Positions 21,962 through 28,400 of a stretch of DNA of 28,400 nt are shown here, one piece after another (position 1 is the stretch's first letter; every line of letters begins with the position of its first letter). A program made the position numbers and the translations under genes. The stretch spans positions 15,388 through 43,787 of the forward strand of contig DJGH01000021.1 of the NCBI GenBank assembly GCA_002431635.1, given 5' to 3'. The notes beneath the pieces were generated by a model. The model saw nothing but the letters and a program-made list of their open reading frames with translations. It was not told the origin of the DNA and did not search any database. This DNA is from Petrotoga sp. UBA5851 (GTDB lineage: Bacteria > Thermotogota > Thermotogae > Petrotogales > Petrotogaceae).

Positions 21962-23875
21962 TTATAAACGCAATCCAAACATTGTAATATCGTCCCTGCT
22001 TATTTCATTATTACGGTACTCTTTATACTTCACATATATAAGATTTTTCTGTTCGTTCATAGGTTTATCCCATACAGATTCAAGAATTTTCATTATGTTT
22101 GTTTTACCAAAAGGAAGTTTTTTATCTCCGCCTATCTGGTCCTTTATACCATCGGTCATGAGATACAGAGCCATAGAACTACTGTGTTTTATAGAGATGT
22201 TGGCAAACTTTTTTTCTCTTTCCACAATCTCATGTCCTATAGTATGATTTGAGGCTTTAATTTCCCTTATTTGAGCGTTATCAGCAGTAAAAAGTGATAT
22301 CCGCGCTCCACAAAACAGTATGTCCTTTTTTCCCGAAATAAACGCCACTCCTATGTCAAGACCATCACTCACAGTATCGTTGTTTCTGTCCCTGTGTAAA
22401 AGCTGATTGACAAGCCTGTCCATTTCAGTCAAAATTTTTGCTGGATCATTATGAGATATATCTTGTGTAATATGATCGATTATAGCATTTACAGCCATTG
22501 TCATAAGAGCCCCTGGTATTCCGTGTCCGGTACAGTCACCCACCATGACAAGGAAACCGTCATCAAAATTTTTTGTCCAGTAAAAATCTCCGCCTACAGT
22601 GTCTCTTGGCTGCCATATCACAAAATAATCTCCCAAAAAAGATTTCATCTCTGAATCAGAAGGAAGTATGGCGATTTGTATCATATTGGCATACTCTATG
22701 CTTTCCTGAATTTTAAGATTTTTTTCATTGAGTTCCTTTGTCCTTTCTAAAACTTTGTTCTCAAGGGTTGTGCTATAATCCTGTATAAGATCGGCCATTT
22801 TGTTAAAGCTATTGCAAAGCTCGCCAATCTCATCTTGAGAGTATACCGTGCTTCTTACATGCATCTTTTTGTCTCCAAACTCTTTTACCGCTTGGGTAAG
22901 ACTAATCACAGGCCTTATCATGCCACTTATAAGAAAGTATATAATGACCATGCTTATAAGTGCCGACAAGGTGGTAAAAACAGCAAATCCGATCAATAAT
23001 ATATTAAGATTATTTGAAATTTCAGTTTTAGGAATTGAGATGCACAAAAACCATCCCGAACTTTTAATTTCTGAAAGAATAAAGTATCTATCAATACCGT
23101 CAAAATCCTTTATTTGCGTAATACTGTACTGTCTTGATGCAATTTGTTCTGAAAGTTTAGCATAGCCTCCGTTAAAAACTTCATCAAAATAAGAGTGCTT
23201 TTCACGGGTTGGAAGAAATCTTTTTTCCGGATGAGTTATAAAAGCCTTATTTCCGTCGACAAGGAAAGCATAACCTCCCTGGGCCGGATTTATACTGTTT
23301 ACAAGCTTTACGAGGCTGTCTATGGTAATATCTGCAGCCAATACCCCGGATAATCTCTCCTCTGAGTAAACAGGTGTTGATAAAGTAATCACCATTCTTA
23401 AACCAGATCTTTCATCCGCATCAACATATGGTTCGGTGAAAACAGTTTTTCCGCTCTGAGATGCCAGAATATACCAATTTCTTTGTGTACAGTCATAATC
23501 TGAAGGAGGAATCCAGTCAGAACCGGAAATTAGTGTTTTATCAGCATAACTCATATAATAATCGTTTACTATACCTGAAGAGGATCTATATTTTTCTGCT
23601 AGCAGCCTGTAAATATTGGATTTGTCTGAATAGTACTCTTTATTGATACTTATATCCTGGCTTATCCATTCAAGTTTCTGTGATTGGGCAACCAGCCATG
23701 AATCTATCTCCTGTGAATATCTTAAAGAGTAGGAGGATAATTTTTCCTTAAGTGTTGAAAGCACTATCCTGTAAGAAAAAATGTAACTAATGCAGGAAAG
23801 TATGAAAAGACTTATCACACATATCAAAGATATGTAGAGAATGTACTTCTTTTTTATGCTTGAAATTTTTTTCAT
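21962..23875 (-). CDS. siaA: SiaA-like membrane phosphatase with amino-acid-type dCache sensor
   Basis: A 637-residue membrane receptor phosphatase. Transmembrane helix at ~11-34; periplasmic dCache domain ~35-288; second helix ~291-317; HAMP ~318-370; helical linker; PP2C/SpoIIE-type phosphatase ~415-637. Metal-binding Asp residues are visible: GGDFYW (430), VGDCTGHG (447), MTDGIKDQ (575) and SRDDITMF (628-629). In the sensor, Tyr127, Arg132, Trp134, Tyr135, Tyr150, Asp152 and Asp182 reproduce the spacing of the amino-acid-binding motif known for PctA-type dCache domains. It would dephosphorylate the SiaC-like protein encoded downstream. The RBS before the ATG at 23875 is weak (AAAGG at 14 bases; GTGATG closer). 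It lies 32 bases after the isochorismatase-fold gene, with no promoter between. Confidence 0.88.
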   Translation of the reverse strand: MKKISSIKKKYILYISLICVISLFILSCISYIFSYRIVLSTLKEKLSSYSLRYSQEIDSWLVAQSQKLEWISQDISINKEYYSDKSNIYRLLAEKYRSSSGIVNDYYMSYADKTLISGSDWIPPSDYDCTQRNWYILASQSGKTVFTEPYVDADERSGLRMVITLSTPVYSEERLSGVLAADITIDSLVKLVNSINPAQGGYAFLVDGNKAFITHPEKRFLPTREKHSYFDEVFNGGYAKLSEQIASRQYSITQIKDFDGIDRYFILSEIKSSGWFLCISIPKTEISNNLNILLIGFAVFTTLSALISMVIIYFLISGMIRPVISLTQAVKEFGDKKMHVRSTVYSQDEIGELCNSFNKMADLIQDYSTTLENKVLERTKELNEKNLKIQESIEYANMIQIAILPSDSEMKSFLGDYFVIWQPRDTVGGDFYWTKNFDDGFLVMVGDCTGHGIPGALMTMAVNAIIDHITQDISHNDPAKILTEMDRLVNQLLHRDRNNDTVSDGLDIGVAFISGKKDILFCGARISLFTADNAQIREIKASNHTIGHEIVEREKKFANISIKHSSSMALYLMTDGIKDQIGGDKKLPFGKTNIMKILESVWDKPMNEQKNLIYVKYKEYRNNEISRDDITMFGLRL

Positions 23876-23907
23876 AAAAACATCACATGCCTTTAATACA
23901 AATTTTT

Positions 23908-24390
23908 TCAGACCAAGAAGTATCTGATTGCAGTATAACTTACTATTGGTCTGGATTTTGAAACCATAGCTGCTTCATCTATTTCGTAACCGGCAATGCC
24001 GTTTTGAAGAAGAGTACATTTGTAACCTCTTTCCAGTGCGCCGTTATAAGTTGCAAGTATACAGTACATAGCAGCGAAACCGCTTATAACAAGAAAATCT
24101 ACTCCAAGATCTTTTAGAAGAGTGTCCAGATTAGTTTTCCAAAAAGAATTTCCGAACTCTTTTTTTATATACAGATCATTTGCTGACACATTTATTTCCT
24201 TTACGACTTCAAAATTTGTTCCTTCTCCGACTCCAGCATCTTGTACAATAACTACCGGAAACCCTTTTTCTCTAAAAATCTGTGAAACTGCATTGATATA
24301 GCTTACAGCTGTTTCAAAATCGTCTTTTGCCTTGGTATCATTTCTGCATCCATTTTGCATATCTACTATTAATAATGCTGGTTTCATCAT
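23908..24390 (-). CDS. Isochorismatase-fold cysteine hydrolase
   Basis: A 160-residue member of the isochorismatase/nicotinamidase-like family. The catalytic triad is visible: Asp10 in LLIVDMQNG, Lys76 or Lys77 in YIKKEFGNSF, and Cys110 in SGFAAMYCILAT. It is shorter than true nicotinamidases and lacks the metal-binding DxHxxxH stretch, so the substrate is open (amide, carbamoyl or similar small molecule). RBS TAGGAGGA precedes two adjacent ATG codons (24388-24390 and 24385-24387); the second has the better spacing. It sits 14 bases after the GGDEF/HD-GYP gene and 32 before siaA, inside the signalling operon. Whether it produces or destroys a ligand relevant to that module is unknown. Confidence 0.85.
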   Translation of the reverse strand: MMKPALLIVDMQNGCRNDTKAKDDFETAVSYINAVSQIFREKGFPVVIVQDAGVGEGTNFEVVKEINVSANDLYIKKEFGNSFWKTNLDTLLKDLGVDFLVISGFAAMYCILATYNGALERGYKCTLLQNGIAGYEIDEAAMVSKSRPIVSYTAIRYFLV

Positions 24391-24404
24391 AGTTCCTCCT
24401 ATCT

Positions 24405-26852
24405 CTATTGAAATTCTTTCTCATCTATAATCTGTTTTGAATTTTGAATAAACATTCTTACAAGAAAGGGATCAAATTGTGTTCCTGAATTGGCATCAAG
24501 CTCTTTAAATGCCTGTTCCTCACTTAGAGATGCTTTATAAGTTCTTTTAGATCTCATGATTTCATAAGCCTCAGCAATGGCAATTATTCTTGACTGAAGA
24601 GGGATTTCTTCTCCTTTGAGTCCTTTTGGATATCCTTTTCCGTCCCATCTTTCATGATGAGCAAGAATATATTCGGCCAATTGAGCCATATGTCCGACAG
24701 AACTGAGAATCCTGTACCCTGTTTCCGGATGTTTTTTAATTTCTTTCCAGTCATTGTCATTGAGTGTTTCTCTTTTTGCAAGTATTCTTACGGCAATATT
24801 TATCTTTCCTATGTCATGCATTATTCCGGCAGTTTTGATTTCCTGTGAATAAATCTCAGTATATCCTAAGAGTTTTGAGAACTTATAGCATATTCCTCCC
24901 ACTCTTTCACCATGTTCTTTTTCATGAAAAAATCTGTTATGAAAAGCCTTAATTATTGTAGCTACGGTCTTTTCTTTTATTTCCGAGCTTTCAAAAAGCT
25001 TTTGCCTGTACATACAATCATCGGCATTTTTCATTACAGTATATATACTTTGATAGCCTTGAAATTTTATTGCAGATCCGAGAGATATAGAAAGTGGGAT
25101 ATCTTCCACGTAGGTATTCCCACTCAGCTCCTTGATTTTTTCTATCTTAGTACGGATCTGTTCTTCCGAAGTCTGTGGAAGAATAATTATAAATTCATCT
25201 CCTCCTGTTCGTGCCAGAAGATCTTTGTCTGAACATACACTCTTTAAAACATCAGATGCTGTTCTTAAAAGCCTGTCGCCCATGAAGTGTCCAAAAGCAT
25301 CATTGGTAAGTTTAAGACCGTTTACATCGGCTACTACAATCCCCAAAGGCATATTTTCAGGCTCATCCAAAACAGCAAGCTCTGTTTCAAAGAATCTTCT
25401 GTTGTACAAACCGGTAAGCTGATCATGAAAGCTCAGATATTCAATATCTTTCTGTTTTTTTCTTTCCTGTGTGATATCTTGGTGCATAATTACATATTTT
25501 TCAGGTTTGTTGTCGCTCCCGATAAGTGGAAACATTATAGCTCTTATCCATAAGGGGTTATCCGGAAATCTTGAGTTTATTTTATGTGCATTATATAGTA
25601 TTTCAGGAAAAATCAGTTCCTCTCCCTTTTGGGCTTTTTCTAAAAGATTTTGCAGTCCAGATTCCTTTATGACAGGATCAGAGAAAACAGAGTAGTTTTC
25701 TGAAGGTACTGCGCCGAAAAGTTTTAAATGTGCAGGATTTGTCCTTATGGAATAACCGTTATTATCTACAAGCTGTATTGAAATAGGATTGTTATCTATT
25801 ATTTTTTCCAAGGTGTCCCGAGTAGTTCTGGCCTGTGTTATATCTCTGAATATTCCAACAAAGTAATGCTTTTTCTCAAAAATAATCTTTGAAAGAGAAA
25901 CCGAAAGAAGCACTTGCTTTCCATCTTTTCTTTTTCCAAAGGTTTCAAGTTCTAGTGAAGAAAAATCTTTACCCTGAAGAAGATAATCGGATATCAGATT
26001 TTTGAATTTTAATGTGGCAGTAGAATCTTCAATCAGGTCGTAAATTTTTTTCTCTTCAATATCAATAGAATCATAACCAAAAGTTTTTTCGGCTCCGTTA
26101 TTCCAAAAAGCTATTTTCCCGTTGCTGTCTGTCATGATAATACCATCAGTTACAGAATCTGCAATAGTTTTAAGCCTGTCTTCGCTTTGCTTAAGTTTTT
26201 TACTCTGCAGATGAATATACCAAAATACAATGAAAACAATTTCCATAAGAAATATAAGGGCTACTGATAACCATGTCTGTCTTAGAATGTTTTTAGTCCA
26301 TCCCTTGGTATCAATATCAAGGCCCAGAAGTACAAGAATATTATTAGAATCCGGGTCATTTATCGGTACCAGTGCCGTTATATATGTCCCAGCAGAATCG
26401 GAAATTGGACCATCTGTCTGGGCTATTCCGGTTTTAAAGACTTTTTCATCTATTTTCTGGGGTTCATCGTACTCATAACCTGGAGGATCATAGAACTGAG
26501 AACTTACTTTTTCAGAGTCTACAACATTATACTCCTTTCCGGTTTCTTTCTTTCCCAGGATATAAGCAAACCGGCAGTTGGGTATTATGCTGCATATATC
26601 TGTCAGCTGGCTTTTTAAGCGTTTATATTCCAAAAGATCAATATCTTGAAAACTACCTTCAAGAGCTTTTATGTCGGATATATTTAGAGTTCGTGACACA
26701 ATTTCTGCCTGAAGTAAAAGATCAGTTCTCATCTTCTCATCAGCCGATTTTATGGTCCAAAAAGAGAAGAAAGCTCCTGATATGATAAGAAAAGCAGATA
26801 ATATAAAAAACGATACTTTTAAAGGTAACGTTCCCTTTTTATAAAAGCCCAT
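24405..26852 (-). CDS. Membrane PAS-PAS-GGDEF-HD-GYP c-di-GMP signalling protein
   Basis: 815 residues. Transmembrane helices at ~12-34 and ~193-214 flank a ~155-residue periplasmic sensor. Then come PAS domains at ~222-340 (DSVTDGIIMTDSNGKIAFWN) and ~345-465, GGDEF at ~470-618 (active site RTGGDEF, 548-554) and HD-GYP at ~628-805. HD-GYP motifs: MHDIGKI (His679-Asp680), KKHPETGYRIL and HHERWDGKGYP (732-742). Domain roles by family: GGDEF makes c-di-GMP, HD-GYP degrades it. Oddities: the inhibitory RxxD site is SDKD, so no product feedback. The HD-GYP consensus (V/I)ADAYDAM reads IAEAYEIM, with both Asp replaced by Glu. ATG with AAGGAG upstream. It is 29 bases after the beta-lactamase-fold gene, in the same run as siaABCD. 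Confidence 0.9.
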   Translation of the reverse strand: MGFYKKGTLPLKVSFFILSAFLIISGAFFSFWTIKSADEKMRTDLLLQAEIVSRTLNISDIKALEGSFQDIDLLEYKRLKSQLTDICSIIPNCRFAYILGKKETGKEYNVVDSEKVSSQFYDPPGYEYDEPQKIDEKVFKTGIAQTDGPISDSAGTYITALVPINDPDSNNILVLLGLDIDTKGWTKNILRQTWLSVALIFLMEIVFIVFWYIHLQSKKLKQSEDRLKTIADSVTDGIIMTDSNGKIAFWNNGAEKTFGYDSIDIEEKKIYDLIEDSTATLKFKNLISDYLLQGKDFSSLELETFGKRKDGKQVLLSVSLSKIIFEKKHYFVGIFRDITQARTTRDTLEKIIDNNPISIQLVDNNGYSIRTNPAHLKLFGAVPSENYSVFSDPVIKESGLQNLLEKAQKGEELIFPEILYNAHKINSRFPDNPLWIRAIMFPLIGSDNKPEKYVIMHQDITQERKKQKDIEYLSFHDQLTGLYNRRFFETELAVLDEPENMPLGIVVADVNGLKLTNDAFGHFMGDRLLRTASDVLKSVCSDKDLLARTGGDEFIIILPQTSEEQIRTKIEKIKELSGNTYVEDIPLSISLGSAIKFQGYQSIYTVMKNADDCMYRQKLFESSEIKEKTVATIIKAFHNRFFHEKEHGERVGGICYKFSKLLGYTEIYSQEIKTAGIMHDIGKINIAVRILAKRETLNDNDWKEIKKHPETGYRILSSVGHMAQLAEYILAHHERWDGKGYPKGLKGEEIPLQSRIIAIAEAYEIMRSKRTYKASLSEEQAFKELDANSGTQFDPFLVRMFIQNSKQIIDEKEFQ

Positions 26853-26881
26853 CCGGGTTTCTCCTTTATATTAGAAGATTT

Positions 26882-27898
26882 CTACTGTTTGACACCTGAT
26901 ATCACATCCCATACCCCGTCTGTGGTGTTTGAAACCAAAAATTTATATGAGCTCTTATAAGGATCATAACTGCTCATAAAAGATATACCGGGATCAGATC
27001 CTACTATGTATGGCATAAGATAATTGTTTTTAGGTCTAAGCCACAATCCAAGTCCGTAGTAATCACCATTCTCAACAGATTCAGCAGTTTGCGGAGTAAT
27101 AAATTCATTTACCAGATGAGCTGAGATAATTTTACTCTTAAAAAAATACTCCCATATGATTTTCATTTCTCCTGCACATGTATAAATTCCCCCATCTCCA
27201 CCAGCTTGAATAGGAAGCTGGTATATATTACTTTTCCAATTGCCGCATTCCAAAGTATAGCCCCAGGCTGTATTAGGACTTAGTGCATTAAATGGAAATA
27301 TACCGCTTCTTGTAAGGCCATTTTTTCTGAAGATCTCCTCTTCGATAAACTCCTTATAACTTTTTCCGCTGATGTGTTGTATTATCATGGCAAGATATAC
27401 AAAACCACTATTATTGTATTCAAACCTCTCACCGGGGTGAAACTTCATTGCTTCATGTGGGAAAAGCACTAAATAATCTTTAGGTGAAACTAGTTTATAA
27501 AAAGGGTATTCAGGTTCAAAATTATTAAGTTCTTGCATATCCTCTTCTATATAATAATCAGGCATCCCTGATGTATGAGAAAGAAGATGTCTTATTGTTA
27601 TATTATCTGAGTATGTGTTTATATTAAGGTCAAAAAGTTCTTTGGCAGGAGTATCAAGAGCAAATAAACCACGATCTATGAGAATACCTATTCCTAAGGC
27701 TGTAAAAAATTTTGTTCCCGATGCTATCGCAAACAAAGTATCCATATTATTTTTCCTTTTTTCAACAATATCGGCATAACCAAAGGCTTTTGAGTACATT
27801 GTACTGTTTTCTTCGACGATATATACTACTCCTGAAAATTTTTTTTCTTCGCACAGTCTGTCGACATCTGAAGATGAAAAATTAATTTTTTCTTTCAT
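26882..27898 (-). CDS. Beta-lactamase-fold serine hydrolase (class C/esterase family)
   Basis: A 338-residue serine hydrolase of the beta-lactamase/PBP4*-like family (PF00144). Seen: SxxK motif Ser60-Gly-Thr-Lys63 in AIASGTKFFTAL, YxN motif Tyr161-Asn-Asn163 in RFEYNNSGFVYLAM, HLLSHTSGMPDY, and GGDGGIYTCAGEM. No signal peptide is present, so it is probably cytoplasmic; such members act as esterases or D-amino-acid peptidases rather than antibiotic-resistance enzymes. RBS GGAGGT precedes the ATG, with a TATAAT promoter about 60 bases upstream. First gene of the run leading to siaABCD. Its link to that signalling is unclear; release of D- or L-amino acids would be an attractive but unproven connection to the amino-acid-type sensor. 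Confidence 0.85.
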   Translation of the reverse strand: MKEKINFSSSDVDRLCEEKKFSGVVYIVEENSTMYSKAFGYADIVEKRKNNMDTLFAIASGTKFFTALGIGILIDRGLFALDTPAKELFDLNINTYSDNITIRHLLSHTSGMPDYYIEEDMQELNNFEPEYPFYKLVSPKDYLVLFPHEAMKFHPGERFEYNNSGFVYLAMIIQHISGKSYKEFIEEEIFRKNGLTRSGIFPFNALSPNTAWGYTLECGNWKSNIYQLPIQAGGDGGIYTCAGEMKIIWEYFFKSKIISAHLVNEFITPQTAESVENGDYYGLGLWLRPKNNYLMPYIVGSDPGISFMSSYDPYKSSYKFLVSNTTDGVWDVISGVKQ

Positions 27899-27955
27899 TT
27901 GAACCTCCGTTAGGTAAAGTCGATACTTAACTCTAATTTACAGTTTGTACAATAA

Positions 27956-27961
27956 ATTATA
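27956..27961 (-). promoter_or_regulatory. -10 box of the seven-gene signalling run
   Basis: The minus strand reads AATTGTATAATTT, a perfect TATAAT, 57 bases before the ATG at 27898. The -35 region is weak (TTTTAA at 17 bases). I see no comparable promoter in the short gaps between the seven genes downstream. Confidence 0.55.
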
Positions 27962-28051
27962 CAATTATTTAGTGAATTTTAAAAGTAGTTTTTCTTTTTT
28001 AAATTTTAAGAATAAAATACTGTATGCTTTTAGACTGATTACAGAAGCTGG

Positions 28052-28068
28052 ACAGTATGATATACTGT
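28052..28068 (+). promoter_or_regulatory. Palindrome overlapping the promoter of the last gene
   Basis: Inverted repeat ACAGTAT-GAT-ATACTGT (7-3-7, perfect), containing a -10-like TATACT at 28061-28066. It lies about 50 bases before the start of the GNAT gene and is a candidate operator-plus-promoter. Confidence 0.4.
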
Positions 28069-28114
28069 ATATTAAATAGATAATCTCTTTACCAATGAAA
28101 ATGAGGGGGTCAAT

Positions 28115-28400
28115 ATGGATAGGATAGTTATTAAAGAAGATATAATACCTGAAATTGAAGAATTGCTCATATTATATAATGATGCAGAATGGTTCACATA
28201 CACAAACAACAGCATTAGGTTAAAAAATGCGGTCGAAAATTCATTAAAAGTATTAACTGCTTGGGATACAGATGAGTTAATTGGTTTAATCCGGGTAGTA
28301 GGAGACGGTCAAACTATCATTTACATTCAGGATATATTGATTTTAAAGAAATATCAAAAACAAGGTATTGGGAGCACACTTTTAAAGATGATTTTAGAAA
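28115..28400 (+). CDS. GNAT acetyltransferase (partial, 3' end outside window)
   Basis: 95 residues are visible before the right edge. Translation from the ATG at 28115 (RBS GAGGGGGT) gives MDRIVIKEDIIPEIEELL, a central strand ELIGLIRVVGDG, and the acetyl-CoA motif QDILILKKYQKQGIGSTLLK (Q/RxxGxG/A type). This is the small single-domain GNAT class with a tyrosine/tryptophan-rich N-terminal half (LYNDAEWFTYTN). Substrate unknown. It is transcribed divergently from the signalling operon across a 216-base spacer. Confidence 0.85.
   Translation, partial: MDRIVIKEDIIPEIEELLILYNDAEWFTYTNNSIRLKNAVENSLKVLTAWDTDELIGLIRVVGDGQTIIYIQDILILKKYQKQGIGSTLLKMILE

Noticed and set aside
21946..21978. Upstream TTG at 21978 as the SiaB start
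   Set aside because: It lies inside the end of siaA with no RBS, while the TTG at 21945 has a perfect AAGGAGGT at correct spacing and gives the family-like N-terminus.
23908..24390. Nicotinamidase or siderophore isochorismatase
   Set aside because: The metal-binding DxHxxxH segment of nicotinamidases is not seen, and there are no siderophore genes around; only the fold and triad are supported.
26882..27898. Antibiotic-resistance beta-lactamase
   Set aside because: The SxxK and YxN motifs fit the wide class C/esterase family, but there is no signal peptide and the operon context is signalling; resistance cannot be claimed.
1..28400. CRISPR arrays, tRNA/rRNA genes, insertion sequences, prophage
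   Set aside because: I found no regularly spaced repeats, cloverleaf-like or rRNA-like stretches, transposase or phage-type genes in any frame.

Overview
The window is an AT-rich, densely coding bacterial chromosome segment with strong AGGAGG-type ribosome binding sites and frequent TTG/GTG starts. It has no phage, transposon, CRISPR, rRNA or tRNA signal that I can see. The organism looks like a fermentative anaerobe: it carries a succinate/4-hydroxybutyrate to crotonyl-CoA pathway with an oxygen-sensitive Fe-S/FAD dehydratase. The exported binding proteins (zinc and sugar SBPs) have signal peptides without a lipobox cysteine, which suggests a diderm with a periplasm. Thermotogota, Fusobacteriota or Spirochaetota fit this; I cannot decide between them from the sequence.

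Left part (1-5044, minus strand): a fermentation operon read in the order abfD (4-hydroxybutyryl-CoA dehydratase), a small NifU/Nfu-type Fe-S scaffold, 4-hydroxybutyrate CoA-transferase, 4-hydroxybutyrate dehydrogenase, and CoA-acylating succinate-semialdehyde dehydrogenase (cut by the window edge). A 447-bp leader precedes it, with a long perfect hairpin near the predicted transcription start. Next comes an exported tyrosine-phosphatase-like protein with its own promoter and terminator. Divergent from it is a zinc uptake operon (znuA, fur/zur, znuC, znuB) with a palindromic operator candidate. The Fur-type gene has no ATG/GTG/TTG start and appears to begin at AUA.

Middle (9159-13875, minus): a UvrA class II protein fused to two N-terminal TrmO/TsaA-like domains, one degenerate and one with an intact signature, next to a Fpg/endonuclease VIII-like glycosylase. 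Then (14061-19575, plus) a self-contained maltodextrin-type sugar operon: LacI repressor with two tandem operators in its own promoter, binding protein, two permeases and a cytoplasmic GH13 enzyme. It ends in a strong terminator. No ATPase is encoded, so a shared MsmK/MalK-type ATPase is expected elsewhere.

Right part (19698-28400): a RimJ/L-type acetyltransferase, then a compact seven-gene minus-strand run. It encodes a beta-lactamase-fold serine hydrolase, a PAS-PAS-GGDEF-HD-GYP membrane protein, an isochorismatase-fold hydrolase, and a complete SiaA-SiaB-SiaC-SiaD partner-switch module (phosphatase, kinase, phosphoprotein switch, diguanylate cyclase). The periplasmic sensor of SiaA carries the full amino-acid-binding dCache motif. 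The inferred logic is that an extracellular amino acid controls SiaC dephosphorylation and so c-di-GMP synthesis, with an HD-GYP protein of the same operon as the possible counterweight. The window ends in a second, partial GNAT gene.

The most noteworthy items are the amino-acid-sensing SiaABCD operon, the TrmO-TrmO-UvrA2 fusion and the AUA-start Fur gene.
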